Shown in pieces: positions 32,340 to 44,261 of a DNA stretch of 64,000 bases; the stretch's first letter is position 1; every line of letters starts with the position of its first letter. The stretch is taken from contig NC_053389.1 of NCBI RefSeq assembly GCF_905171765.1, forward strand, positions 218,494,624 through 218,558,623. Direction: 5' to 3'. The DNA is from Bufo bufo. Taxonomy: Eukaryota > Chordata > Amphibia > Anura > Bufonidae. Below the pieces are notes generated by a model that saw nothing but the letters and a program-made list of their open reading frames with translations, was not told the DNA's origin and did not search any database. A program made the position numbers and the translations under genes.

Positions 32340-33021
32340 CAACCTGTTCTTACATGGGAAGACAATGTAATAGAGCAGCACGAAATGCCAGCAGAATGCT
32401 TGGATGTATAGGGAGAGGTATAAGCAGTAGAAAGAGTGAAGTGCTTATGCCGCTGTACAGAACACTGGTGAGACCTCACTTGGAGTATTGTGCGCAGTAC
32501 TGGAGGCCATATCTCCAGAAGGATATAAATACTCTAGAGAGAGTTCAGAGAAGAGCTACTAAACTAGTACATGGATTGCAGGATAAAACTTACCAGGAAA
32601 GGTTAAAGGACCTTAATATGTATAGCTTGGAAGAAAGAAGAGACAGAGGGGATATGAATCGATAGAAACTTTTAAATACATAAAGGGAATCAACTCGGTA
32701 AAGGAGGAGAGCATATTTAAAAGAAGAAAAACTACCACAAGAGGACACAGTTTTAAATTAGAGGGGCAAAGGTTTAAAAGTAATATAAGGAAGTATTACT
32801 TTACTGAGAGAGTAGTGGATGCATGGAATAGCCTTCCTGCAGAAGTGGTAGCTGCAAATACAGTGAAGGAGTTTAAGCATGCATGGGATAGGCATAAGGC
32901 TATCCTTCATATAACATAGGGCCAGGGACTATTCATAGGATTCAGATATATTGGGCAGACTAGATGGGCCAAATGGTTCTTATCTGCCGACACATTCTAT
33001 GTTTCTATGTTTCTATGTTTC
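32340..33021 (+). pseudogene. CR1-like LINE 3' fragment (second subfamily)
   Basis: Encodes the RT C-terminus: SYMGRQCNRAARNASRMLGC, then PLYRTLVRPHLEYCAQYW and ERVQRRATKLVHGL. After a frame break near 32655 it continues with sequence for a RAVDAWNSLP-like block near 32810 and a 3' region CAGACTAGATGGGCC. The end is TTCTATG repeated three times (33000-33021), the octamer tail of CR1 elements. It is 5' truncated near 32340 and differs in sequence and tail from the other LINEs here. Confidence 0.85.
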
Positions 33022-33092
33022 CCTAATAGCTCAGAGTGTTATTAGGTTGATTCCAAAGTGAAAGGTCACTGGTTCGAATCAAGGAGCAGCCA
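33021..33092 (+). repeat. tRNA-like segment with A- and B-box motifs
   Basis: TAGCTCAGAG (33027-33036) and GGTTCGAATC (33071-33080) match the internal promoter boxes with tRNA-like spacing of 44 bp. The T stem does not pair well and no acceptor stem forms, so this is a SINE head or a tRNA-derived relic, not a working tRNA gene. Confidence 0.45.
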
Positions 33093-33278
33093 TAAAGAAG
33101 ACTTCCCAAGAATAGAGAAACAGCATCATCTTGCTCATCAATAGCAGTATCTTGGCCAAGAAAATTGCCAAACTGCATCATGTGAGGAGGACATGAATAA
33201 GCATCTTGTGTGGTAATTAGACCGGCTCAACTCTGGAGGTGTCAATAGGATGTTGCTGTGGTGCAGCGTAACCACTAA

Positions 33279-34047
33279 GGGCTCTTTCACACTTGCGTTC
33301 TTGTCTTCCGGCATAGAGTTCCGTCGTCGGGGCTCTATGCCGGAAGAATCCTGATCAGGATTATCCTAATGCATTCTGAATGGAGAGAAATCCGTTCAGG
33401 ATGCATCAGGATGTCTTCAGTTCCGGAACGGAACATTTTTTGGCCGGAGAAAATACTGCAGCATGCTGTGCTTTTTGCTCCGGCCAAAAATCCGGAACAC
33501 TTGCCGCAAGGCCGGATCCGGAATTAATGCCCATTGAAAGGCATTGATCCGGATCCGGCCTTAAGCTAAACGTCGTTTCGGCGCATTGCCGGAGCCAACA
33601 TTTAGCTTTTTCTGAATGGTTACCATGGCTGCCGGGACGCTAAAGTCCGGGCAGCCATGGTAAAGTGTAGCGGGGAGCGGGGGAGCAGCATACTTACCGT
33701 CCGTGCGGCTCCCGGGGCGCTCCAGAGTGACGTCAGGGCGCCCCAAGCGCATGGATCACGTGATCGCATGGATCACATCATCCATGCGCATGGGGCGCTC
33801 TGACGTCATTCTGGAGCGCCCCGGGAGCCCGCACGGACTGTAAGTATACCGCTCCCCCACTCCCCGCTCCTACTATGGCAACCAGGACTTTAATAGCGTC
33901 CTGGGTGCCATAGTAACACTGAAAGCATTTGGAAGACGGTTCCGTCTTCAAATGCTTTCAGTACACTTGCGTTTTTCCGGATCCGGAGTGTAATTCCGGC
34001 AAGTGGAGTACACGCTGGATCCGAACAACGCAAGTGTGAAAGAGGCC
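33279..34047. mobile_element. Harbinger-type MITE, 769 bp, TSD TAA
   Basis: Tips GGGCTCTTTCACACTTGCG and CGCAAGTGTGAAAGAGGCC with TAA on both sides (33276-33278, 34048-34050), as expected for PIF/Harbinger. The empty site is visible in H1, where the hAT sequence runs on without it near 12725. Internally it holds a GC-rich palindrome around 33700-33850 (GCGCTCCAGAGTGACGTC and its complement). No transposase. Confidence 0.88.
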
Positions 34048-34350
34048 TAACACAAAAAACATTGACCCAGTGGGCCATGAAAGACATGTACTGTCCCTGG
34101 CCACAACAGTTGCTCCATGTGACCATGGTGGCATGTACCTTTTCGCACAGAGACAATTCTAAAGAGCGGCTTGCATTGTCTGCAACATAAGAGTATAAGG
34201 TAGGTATAGATTTTTTAAAGCAATAATATTGCTTGGGTATCTGCAGTGGCCGGGTTTGGGCTGGCCCCAATGCTATGAGGGATTTCCTGGACACCATCAA
34301 GGTGTCACCATCACCATGTGTTGCTGCTCTCCATAAGGGATGGAAAGGAG

Positions 34351-35797
34351 TGGTGCACCCCAATGGGAAATAAGTCCAGAGAGTCAGGGTCTGCAGTTAA
34401 CCAGTGTGCTTCTTTACTGAAGGAATCCAGGTGCAAATCACTGAATAAAGTGGCCTAAATGGGAGGAAATGCTCAGAACCTCAAATACTGTAGCGTATTT
34501 ATAACCGGGGGAGCAAAACCTCCACATGTGATCTGCTGCAAACGGCAATCCCCAGCAAATAATGCATACAATGTAGAATGCCAACAGCGGACCACATGTG
34601 CCACAAAAAAATCTATATATGCAAATGAAAATACGAGGCTAAACCCTTGTATTCGCTACAGTATTTGGGGTTCTGAGCATTTCCTCCCATTTAGGCCACT
34701 TTATTCAGTGATTTGTCTCTATATGTATGGAATGTGCCATTTTTTTATCTTTGGTAACATTCTGGGGCACCTGGTAGCCTGTGTCACACTAGCCTGTTAT
34801 AGGTGGGGCTCACAGCCTCCTCCCATTGTATTTGTGATCTTACTTTGGAGGTTTGTGGAAGGTTGGCTGTGAGTCGGACCTTAGCACCTATCAGACAGTG
34901 TTCACACACTATAGGTATGTTTAGCAGTAGGTTCCGCGCCAACTGAGATACCTTGACGGGGTGCGTGGGCTCCGATATGTTCTTGAACGGAATATATTGG
35001 CTAAAGTCTCATTTTAACATCTAGCGTGAGGGTTTAGCCTTATACTTTTATTTGCATATATTGTAGTGCACATTTGCAGTGATTTAGGAATTCAGGTGCA
35101 AAACAATACTAGCGAGGCATAGGGCTGGCTTCTCCAATTTCCTCCCTGGCAGAAGAAGGGTTTGATGCTGAGGAATGGCCTGAGCTAGCTGTCCCTCTCT
35201 CTCAGAAGGCTAGTACCCTGGCAAAAGGCTGGAGACCCACAGTCTAGCTCGGTAGTCCTTGTGGCTTCTTGGTCACAGGGCTGGTGACCCATGGTCTTTG
35301 GCTCAGCGTCCCCATCTCAGCGTCTTCTTCTGGTCACTCATACAGACTTGCATGAGTCTCTCACTCCAAGCACTGGTTCCTAACTTCAGCACACTAGGGG
35401 CTCTGACTGATCTCCTTATAAACCATTTCTAGCTAGACTGAAACCTTCTAGTGGGATGGGAGGAGTGGAGATACTCAGCACAAACAAATGCAAAGTCACC
35501 ACTCCCATCTGGCATAGATTTACATTACAGCTTCAATGAAACTCAATGGCAATGACACTGCAGTTTTTCCAGACATAACAACATAACAACATTCAAAAGG
35601 TCAGTCTGTCTGCTTCTTATTCAAAGTCCCCAAAGTCTCTCAGTGTTCATCAACCCTTTCCACAGAGCCTCGCTAATACAGTGCAAATGAATAAGATATG
35701 TATCACAACATACATATAAAATGCAGTTGCACAGTATTAAACAGTGCATGTGAATCCTTTCAAGTGAAATAAAGTAAGACGTTTATAACTTTGTACA
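34351..35797. mobile_element. Probable solo LTR, TSD GGAG, carrying repeat Q
   Basis: Begins TGGTGCACCCC and ends TTTGTACA, with GGAG on both sides (34347-34350, 35798-35801). H1 lacks this block at the homologous point. Without repeat Q and its duplication it would be about 780 bp. A 4 bp duplication is more typical of some endogenous retroviruses than of Ty3/gypsy, but no internal genes are present to test this. Confidence 0.5.
34438..35086 (+). mobile_element. Unclassified retroposon-like repeat Q, fuller copy
   Basis: Flanked by GGAATCCAGGTGCAAA (34422-34437) and GGAATTCAGGTGCAAA (35087-35102), a 16 bp duplication with one mismatch. Its left 60 bp (TCACTGAATAAAGTGGCC and on) are inverted relative to 34660-34717, a 5' inversion reminiscent of Penelope-like insertions. 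The right end is CAGTGATTTA without a poly-A tail. No open frame of note. Confidence 0.68.
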
Positions 35798-37089
35798 GGA
35801 GAAACAGGGGCAAATGTCCAGACTTCACAGTACTCCTGCTTCAGGGCACTGCATATCCTCAATGGAGGATGAGCACATGCCATCAGTTGTCTCAAGCCAG
35901 TGAAATCCACTAAGTGGTATGGCAGAAAATACAGCGCTAGCAACTTTCCGAGGTGGGAGTTCAGTTGGCACATATGTGGAATACTGTGTGAGTATTGTTG
36001 TCTCCTTTCCACAGATTCGGCTATTGATAACTGACCATGGAGCAAAGGACGAGAAGAAGTCAGAGCATGAGAAGCAGTAGGTGATGATGTTGATGATGAT
36101 GACAACAATGACACTGTACTGCTTGTGAATGTGAGCTGGCTGCTAGAATGATGACGAAAAGAAGGAGGACAGTCTTGCTGGCCAGTTCACTTATTCCATG
36201 TGAGCATGTCATGTCACCTCATGAGCTGAAGAGAGAGCTGTCTTTCCTACATTTGAGTTTGAATGGCTATGGATTATTTTCTGCATGCAGAGCTAGCAAA
36301 CTTCAATGTTTTTTTTTCCAGCCAGTACTGTGGAGAAAAATTCCCACACAGGATGTGAAATGCACAAAGCCAACATAAGCAATGATAAAAACATTTGTGC
36401 CATTAACACCGCCAAGTTTGTCTTGGGGCTGCACTAACAGTAGCGGTATTACCTGCTCCAAAGCAGACCACAGTAGAAGCAGGTCTTCCTCTGGCAGTTC
36501 TTTTGGAAGTTTTCGCCATATTTTGGCTGTGCTCTTTATTACCACCACCACTCTCCTCCTCTGATGTCACTACTTTCTCATCTCCCTGATCCGGTTACGA
36601 GGTCCTGTCCAACACACAATCATCATCATAGTCATCATTGTCATCATCAGCACCACTTTTTTCAGACTGTAATACTCAATGTGTTCCTTTCCCCATGATT
36701 CCCACCTCTATATTTGTCCAAAGTGCCACTACCACCATGGCTACCAGTGGCCCTACCAACACCATGGTTGCAAGTGCCACTATTATCACCACCAACACAT
36801 CTATGCATTTCAGTCATTAGGTTCTTTAATGCCACCCAAACCTCTTGGTCTAGGCATTCTAAATGCTGACTATTCTCACACAACTCATCAACACGAAGAC
36901 TATCTTGAATATCTTCCATAGTACCTGGGGTGATGGTTCTTCTTAGGAAAGAAGGAAGACGCCCCACTGGGATGGGGCAATGACGATAGAGATTATGGAA
37001 ATGAAAGGTTTCTCTCAGGAGGGAAGCACTGAAAATCGGTTCAAAGGGAAAAGCTTTCAGTAGCCAGCATAAAAAATAAAAAAATAAAC

Positions 37090-37200
37090 ACATGCGCTAG
37101 CCAACTTGAATACAAGTTCCCTTTATTAATTCAATTCCAAACACAACACGTATTGGGCACAGCCCCTTCTTCAGATGTTTAATGGAAATGTACAATTTCA
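37090..37200 (-). repeat. Hammerhead-like relic in H3
   Basis: On the minus strand CTGAAGA (fits CUGANGA), a stem II GGGGC-TGT-GCCC, then AATACGTG where GAAACGCG would be expected. The core is damaged, so it cannot cleave. It probably marks an old Penelope-type pseudo-LTR fragment. Confidence 0.42.
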
Positions 37201-37400
37201 AGGGCACATTGTCTGTATCAGAGGTAACATCAACATCATCCTGTGGTGACTGAACCATCTAGTCCACAATCTCATCTGCCTCCTGTTGCCTACAGAATCG
37301 AGGGACAATGTGATTTGCTACTACTGGCCAGAGGGCTGGTACTGACTGTGCTGCTGCTTGCACTGCAGCCACCCACATTCTCACTTGTGGATGACATAGC

Positions 37401-39085
37401 ACAGACAGATCTTTCATTTTCCATTAACCTGCCCATTGCCACTGTGTTGTTTACCATACATTTTATTTTGGAGCCTATTTAAACAATCAGAAGTCACACT
37501 GTATTGTTGGACACAGTCCACTAGGATATAACAGTCAATGACTCTTGAGGTACAACACTTGGGGTACACTAGTCTGCAATGAATTGAATTTTAATTTTGA
37601 AATTACATTTTGACTGTGTGGTGGGAAAATATTTCTGTTCAAATTTGGAACATTTATTAATTTCTAATTCTACTTCTAATTCTATTTCAGAAATGAATGT
37701 GTGATTGGACAGAGTCAGGTGCAACTATATAAGCCAGTATATTTATGAATTGTTTAAACCATTCCTGACCTCCTTCGTAATAGCAGAATAATAGATTTAT
37801 GCTGTTGCATGCAGCAGACACCTGGGACTAATGTCTGCCATCAGCAGTAATGCCAATCGCAGCTTTTAACCCCTCAGATGCCATGGTCAGATGTGAACCT
37901 GGCATCTAAGAGTGCAAAACCCAGAAGCGCTGTGCTTCTGGCCCTGGAATGGAGGGCCGTTCATTGCCTGTGAAAGGCCGGGACCTGCTGAGGCTCTGAT
38001 GCCTTTCACAGGTATATTCCAATGTAGGCCTTCAAGTGGCATTTATATATACATTTCAATATACTGAATCTTCTATTTGTCAGTGGATTTATTTCCACTG
38101 ATATACAGAAGTGGCAATCTAAGGATCACCTTTGGGGCCTAAAAGAAATTTTTTAAAAATACAAAAAAAGTATATAAAAATTTTTAAATCTCCTCCCCTT
38201 TTCTCAGAATAAAAATAAACACTGAAAAAATGAGAGATGAGCGAATTTTTCAAAAATTCTATTCGCCGGTTCGTCGAATTTTTCGTGAAAAATTTGGTTC
38301 AATTCGAATATATTCGCGGTGAATTACATTTAAAAAAATTGCTATTTCCTGGCTGCTAAGAGCCTTTATAATGGTGTAGAACACTGTGCCTTGTAGTAAC
38401 ACGCATAGGTGCTTTGGTAGTGGAATAATACTGTGAGTCCATATGACATGCAGATGACAGGCGTCGCTCTTAGAATCACTGCACACTTCACTTATTAGGG
38501 CAGTCACAGGGCCAAAACTGACCAAATAACTCAAGTATGAACTCAACCTTACAGGTCGATGTTAGTGCCAAGAAGAAGCGCACTCCTTTTACACCGTCGT
38601 CAGCTGATTCCACATAGATGTCTACAGAACCTGTTCTATTAAAAGCTTATACAAGTAGAGCCGCCCCAACAGAGTAAAGAGGGTGTCAGCAGTAAGTATA
38701 TGATGACATCACTGATTAATTTGCTCTTCCTCTGATCTGTCAGAACAATAACCCACAAAAAACTGATCCAGCCTGTGAAGCATCCGCATTCACTCGGTCA
38801 GCATTTGCTCAATAATCCATCAGTATTGCTAATGCAAAAAAAAAGCAAGACTGTATCTAAAACAGAAATGACACGTGAATGGAATATTTGCATGTCTTCT
38901 GTGTTTTGTACCCACTCCTGCTTTTGGCTACCAAATCATAAGCCAATTCTAATGGGACCAAACAGGCCTTAAAGCTGCTACACAGACAGGATCCATTGTG
39001 CATCTGATTTTTCCTTCCTTCTGACAGATCAGAAGAAGGGTCAAACAAATGATGATGTCAGCCAGGCTGAAAAGTAAAATAGTGG
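37401..39085. other. Non-coding repeat fragments
   Basis: 37.76-38.05 kb resembles the interior of TTAA-type elements (CTTTTAACCCCTCAGATGCC and on). At 38231 the text AGAGATGAGCGAATTTTTC looks like a transposon tip; a similar tip in the opposite orientation occurs near 63390. No gene is visible, and small open frames have no family likeness. Confidence 0.45.
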
Positions 39086-39750
39086 CCCACTCATGAAGTG
39101 GGGAGGGTGGGAACAGCATGAGGAGACCACAGAGTGGCACAATGACAGTGTGGAGGTGGCGGCAGCATCAGGAGGCCACAGAGTGGCGCAATGACAGAGT
39201 CTGGAGGTGGAGGCAGCAGCACTAGCAGCATCAGGAGAAGGCCACCGAGTGGCACAATGACAGAGTCTGGAGTTTGCCGCAGTATGAGGAGGCCACTAAG
39301 TGGCACAATGACAGAGTCTGGAGATGGCAGCAGCAGCAGTAGCAGCATCAGGAGAGGGATACCGAATGGCACAATGATAGAGTCTGGAGTTTGCAGCGTA
39401 TGAGGAGGCCACGGGGTGGCACAATGACAGAGTTTGGAGTTTGCAGCGTATGAGGAGGCCACCAAGTGGCACAATGACAGAGTCTGGAGGTGGCAGCAGT
39501 ATGAGGAAGCCACCGAGTGGCACAATGACAGAGCTTGAAGGTGGCGGCAGCAGCAGCGTCAGTAGGAGGCCACAGAGTGGCACAATGACCGATTGTGGAG
39601 GTGGCGACAGCATCAGGAGACCCCAGAGTGGCAAGGTGACATGGTGTGGAGGTGGAGGCAGCATCAGAAGGCCACAGAGTGGCAAGGTGACAAAGTGTAG
39701 AGGTGGCGGCAGCATCAGGATGCCACAGAGTGGCAAGGTGACAGTATGGA
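39086..39750. repeat. Minisatellite of about 55-60 bp with GCA-rich spacers
   Basis: Unit around AGGAGGCCACAGAGTGGCAC + AATGACAGAGTCTGGAGGTG + GCGGCAGCAGCA, repeated about eleven times with variable GCA tracts. Long Leu/Pro-rich and Gly/Ser-rich frames on both strands are repeat translations. Confidence 0.88.
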
Positions 39751-39771
39751 GGTCGCTGGGGCATTGCTTAA

Positions 39772-40029
39772 TGCTACATGCACACGAACATTGTTTGTTT
39801 TTATGTCCGTTCCTTATTTTTGCGGATAGGAAGCGGACCCATTCATTTCAATATGTCCGCAAAAAATGCGGACAGCACACTGTGTGCTGTCTGCATCAGT
39901 ATGTCCGTTCTGTAGCCCCGCCAAAATGGATCCGCAAAAAAAAACGGATGGCATACGGATGTCATCCGTTTTTTTTGCGGATCAGCAATTTGTGGACCGC
40001 AAAACACATACGGTCGTGTGCATGTAGCC
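39772..40029. mobile_element. Harbinger-type MITE, 258 bp, TSD TAA
   Basis: Tips TGCTACATGCACACGA and TCGTGTGCATGTAGCC with TAA at 39769-39771 and 40030-40032. Interior is rich in TGCGGAC/GTCCGCA palindromes (ATGTCCGCAAAAAATGCGGA). Confidence 0.82.
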
Positions 40030-40044
40030 TAAACCAAATGTCAT

Positions 40045-42500
40045 CACCAAATGTCATCACAATTCATAATGCCCCTCAGGGGTATTAAAAGCAGTTTTCC
40101 ATTTATCCCCCTCCTTGATACGAATAAGATTATATGCTCCCCTGAGGTCGTGTTTAGTGAACCATTGGGCTCCAAGGACCTGATTAAACAGGTCTGGAAT
40201 CAACGGCAAAAGGTATTGTTTTTTTATCGTAATTTTGTTTAACTGTCGATAATCAGTACAAGGTCTTAATCCACCATCTTTGTTTTCAACAAAGAAAAAT
40301 CCTGCACCCATAGGGGAAACTGAAGGTCTAATATGACCTTTTTGTAAACTTTCCTTCAGATAGTCCCTCATAGACATCCGTTCAGGGCCAGATAGATTAT
40401 AAACACGACCCTTAGGGTACTTGGATCCTGGAATAAGTTTGATAGCACAATGATACGGTCTACGAGGGGGAAGGAACTCGGCACAGACTTGGAAAACATA
40501 TCACCGAAGTCACTGATGTAAGGGAGCAGGTTATTCGATTCAGAAGCGATTCCAGCTTGAATAATCGGTAAACAGCATGACTCACACTTTTGTCCTCATT
40601 TCTCTAATTCACCCGTGGACCAGTTGATAATTGAATTATGAATTTGAAGCCAGGGCATGCCCAAAACTACTTCCACGGGTAAATTGTTTAATATAAAAAA
40701 AGGAACAACTCTCCATATGACTAACCCCCACCATCAAGGTTACCTCAGGCGTACAATATTCCACAGTACCGCCCACCAAAGGAGTAGAATCAATAGCTAT
40801 AATGTGTATAGGCTTGGGAAGAGACAAAATAGGTAATCCCAATGACAAGGCAAAATTATTGTCGATAAAATTAGAGGCGGACCCAGAATCAATGAACGCC
40901 TTCCCAGACCCTTCACACATGCCCAAAGAAATAATCACCGGCAACAATACTTTTTCTTTTACTACCTCTGGGAGTACCTTATCCTTCTGATCATCAGGCC
41001 TGGAGGATCTCTTAGAGGTAGGAATTTTGGGACAACGGCAGATTCTCCGCAGTAGAAACAGGCACCCTTTTGACGTCTAAGATCCCTCCTCGTCATCCCA
41101 CGTTGCATGGGCTCTTCTGGGTTACTTTCCAACTTGACTCTCAAGGGTGAAAAATCCGGTTTGACTACCACCTGTGGAAAAGTCAGAAGTTCTTGCCATC
41201 TTTCCCTAATACGTCGATCTAGTCTGACAGCTAGGGTCATAGTCTGTTCTAAAGTGTCAGGGATGGGATAACAGAACAACATGTCCTTCAGTTCATCGAA
41301 GAGTCCAGTCCTGAATTGACACCTAAGTGCTGGATCATTCCAGCTAGAGGAAACACATCATCTCCGGAATTGGGTGCAGTACTCCTCAACAGGTCTGTCC
41401 CCCTGACGAAGCAACTTTAACTGGGACTCTGCCACCGTCGACCTATCGGGTTCATCATAGAGTACCCCTAAGGCCCTAAAAATGCTTCAACAGTAGTTAG
41501 GCAGGGGGAGTCCACAGGGAGGGAGTAGGCCCATTCTTGCGGATTTCCCTGCAGCAAAGAAATGATAATGCCTACTCTTTGCTGTTCAGAACCCGAAGAA
41601 TGTGGACGTAAACAAAAATAAAGCTTGCAGCTTTCTTTAAATGTCAGGAAATACTTCATATCCCCTGAAAAGCGGTCAGGCAGTTTGACATCATTTTGAG
41701 TGGAGGAGGCCACTACAGGTGGGGCGTGGTGCAATTCCTGCTGCTGTAGCCTCTCCTCCAAATCCTGCACCATTTGGGCGAGACTATGTACGTGGTCCGT
41801 GAGGACTCGCATAGGGTCCATGGTATAGGTAATGCCTGTGAATCTGTCACGACAGAGGTTAGGGATAAGTGCAGCCCTAAACTCCACCCCACCTTTGTCC
41901 CTGCCTACTTGCACGGCCCGTCCTAACCGACGGCGTACAACTTGGTGGCAGTCCCTCGCTTAGATATGTGCAGGGACCTAAGAAGATAACAGAAGTACCG
42001 TAACACAGTCAGACAAGCCAAAGTCAAAGCCAGGAGGTCACGCAGGTACACAGAGAGCAATCAGATAACGAAGTCAAAACACAATCCGGAGTCTGAAACC
42101 AAGAGGTCACGTCAATTCCAGGGAGGTCACAAGGTCGAGGTCAAAAACAGAGCCGATGTCCAAAACACACAGAAGGCACAATACGAAAATGCTGGTGAGG
42201 GTAGCAAGACCATTCACAGGCAACCTGTGGTCAGCAGGCTGCCTGTTTAAATAGCAAAACAAGAGGGTCACATGACTTGGCCAGCGTCACGTGACCCAAG
42301 TCCAGCCCAAACCATCTGAGCGCCGATAAATTGCGATTGGCGCTCAGTACCTCTTCCAGCTAGAAGGATGCCAGCCGCGCTGAGGAGGCGTGCACGGCCG
42401 GGTCCTCCCCGCTCCCTGGTCCCCATGGAGATGTGGACTCAGGCCGCGTCCTCGCTCCTGCACAGATGTGGGATGCTAGGAGGAGGCGCGTCGCTGGCTC
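40045..42500 (-). mobile_element. Truncated Ty3/gypsy retrotransposon
   Basis: Minus-strand order: LTR (from about 42.5 kb to 41845, inner end TGTCGTGACA), gag, protease, start of RT. It stops abruptly at about 40050 in the RT, so the rest of RT, RNase H, integrase and the 3' LTR are missing. The outer LTR edge merges with the 75 bp repeat region near 42.5 kb and no duplication can be defined. Confidence 0.8.
40055..41821 (-). pseudogene. Ty3/gypsy gag-protease-RT remnant
   Basis: Gag starts at the ATG at 41821 (MDPMRVLTDHVHSL) and holds LPDRFSGD, FKESCKLYF and VGIIISLLQGNPQEWA, the usual gypsy capsid blocks. After frame breaks near 41.47 and 41.28 kb come the C-terminal basic part and a degraded zinc knuckle (CFYCGES, His/Cys lost). 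Next is a retropepsin with AFIDSGSASNFID (about 40.87 kb), then the RT entry [25 protein letters not shown] and [11 protein letters not shown] (40377-40057). The catalytic YxDD region is absent. Several frameshifts; pseudogene. Confidence 0.85.
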
Positions 42501-42540
42501 CCCATTATAGCACCAGTGAAGTGCGTATATATTTTTCTTT

Positions 42541-42899
42541 CTGTACACAAACATAGAAAAGGATTCTTTACTGTAAAAGCAGTGAAACTATGGAACTCTC
42601 TGCCTGAGAGAGTGATGGTGAGTACAATAAAATAATTCAAGAGGGGCTTGGATGAATTTCTGGAGTGTAATAATATTACAGGCTATAGCTACTAGAGAGG
42701 GGTTGTTGATCCAGGGAGTTATTCTGATTGCCTGATTGGAGTCGGGAAGGAATTTTTTCCACCTTAAGTGGGGAAAATTGGCTTGTACCTCACAGTTTTT
42801 TTTTTTTGCCTTCCTCTGGATCAACTTGCAAGATAACAGGCCGAACTGGATGGACAAATATCTTCTTTCGGCCTTATATACTATGTTACTATATTACTA
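42541..42899 (+). mobile_element. CR1-like LINE 3' end, 5' truncated
   Basis: Matches 23176-23544 of the LINE at 20.4-23.5 kb: GTACACAAACATAGAAAAGG, the end of the ORF, the T-run before TTTTGCCTTCC, and the tail ATACTATGTTACTATATTAC. It sits inside the 75 bp repeat array. Confidence 0.88.
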
Positions 42900-43391
42900 T
42901 GAAATAGGCCACTAAACCCTTTTGCCTCAAATAACTTCACCAGTGAAGTGCGTATATTTTTTTCTTTCTGTACTGAAATAGGCCACTAAAAGCTTTTGCC
43001 ATAAATAACTGCACCAACGAAGTGCGTATATTTTTTTCTTTCTATAATAAAATAGGCCCCTAAATGCTTCTTCCAGAAATAACTGCACTAGTGAAGTGCG
43101 TATATTTTTTTCTTTGTGTACTGAAATAGGCCACTAAACGCTTTTGCCACAAATAACTTCACCAGTGAAGTGCGTATATTTTTTTCTTTCTATAATGAAA
43201 TAGGCCACTAAATGCTTTTTCCGCAAATAACTGCACCAGTGAAGTACGTATATTTTTTTCTTTCTGTACTGAAATAGGCCACTAAACGCTTTTACCACAA
43301 ATAAGTGCACCAGTGAAGTGCGTATATTTTTTTCTGTACTGAAATAGTCCACTAAACGCTTTTGCCACAAATAAGTGCACCAGTGAAGTGC

Positions 43392-43777
43392 TGTGGCGAA
43401 ACCAATCTCGCCACTGGGTTTTGGAGGGGCCTGTTTGCCAGCCTCTTGCCCCAGGATTATGGGCCCTCTCATCAGCCCATGCTAAACTTTTGAACCCCTG
43501 GTCTAATTCGTGCCATTTTGGGATATGTTAAATGTCTATGTGTACTGTAAAGGGTGGGACATTGTATATTTGAGTAGTGATGTCTGTCCTATTGTGAGCC
43601 TGGAGCCTTGTCGTAGGTCTAGGGTGGGTATGAGACGGCGAGACCTCAACCAAGCTTCGGCGGTTCGTGGGGTCTGTGGCGGTTATGGTGTCAAGTGGAG
43701 TGCTTGGAGTCCTCGGGAAGCGCTAGGAGCATCCATCGATGGAGGTACCCGGTCGGGGTGCCAGGAGATCCGTTACA
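43392..43777. mobile_element. Solo LTR, 386 bp, TSD AGTGC
   Basis: Begins TGTGGCGAAACC and ends GATCCGTTACA, flanked by AGTGC at 43387-43391 and 43778-43782. Excision restores the 75 bp repeat (CAGTGAAGTGCGTATA). The open frame inside has no family likeness. Confidence 0.88.
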
Positions 43778-44261
43778 AGTGCGTATATTTTTTTCTTTCT
43801 ATAATGAAATAGGCCACTAAATCCTTTTGCCACAAATAAGTGCACCAGTGAAGTGCGTATATTTTTTATTTCTATAATGAAATAGGCCACTTAATGATTT
43901 TGCCACAAATAAGTGCACCAGTGAAGTGCATATAACACCACACAACAAAAAAAAAACTTTTCGTCTGCTACTGGGAAAAAAACATTTGTCCTATACTAAA
44001 TCGAGTGTGCGGATTACAAATTCGAAGTCAGAATTGTTGTAACACGTCACCAAATTTTGCTATGCATAAGTATGCCTAAATTAATTAAGCACTTGGAAAG
44101 CATTGAAGAATTTTGAACAGAACGAGTTTTACTCCAACAATTACCTGATCTACATCAAACTTTGCGTAGTACACAGTGTATGGAAATGTAATGGAATGCC
44201 AAATTTTCAAAAAGTCTCGGTTTTCAGTTTAAAAGTCGTACTTGAGCAAGGCCCAGTGCTG

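Larger units (their letters stand above)
33110..37400 (-). pseudogene. Decayed hAT transposase pseudogene H3 with nested insertions
   Basis: Homologous to H1 over its length. Recognisable pieces on the minus strand: KVHATMVTWSNCCGQGQYMS then AHWVNVF (34.05-34.2 kb), a middle region (35.85-36.1 kb), the block around 36.45 kb and the N-terminal acidic region to about 37.4 kb. Comparison with H1 exposes insertions: a Harbinger MITE (33279-34047), an LTR (34351-35797) that itself contains repeat Q, and a short foreign block with a hammerhead-like relic near 37.1 kb. Heavily frameshifted, non-functional. Confidence 0.65.
42508..43935. repeat. Tandem repeat of about 74-76 bp, interrupted twice
   Basis: Unit GAAATAGGCCACTAAACGCT + TTTGCCACAAATAACTGCAC + CAGTGAAGTGCGTATATTTT + TTTCTTTCTGTACT, about ten copies. 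Interrupted by a LINE tail (42541-42899) and a solo LTR (43392-43777). The same unit recurs once or twice at 62690-62830, next to hAT-like terminal sequence, so it is probably a subterminal repeat of such an element. Confidence 0.85.

Noticed and set aside
33021..33092. tRNA gene
   Set aside because: A and B boxes are well spaced, but the T stem and acceptor stem do not pair; better seen as a SINE head or relic.
39296..39764. Leu/Pro-rich frames resembling membrane or receptor proteins
   Set aside because: They are translations of the 55-60 bp minisatellite on the minus strand.
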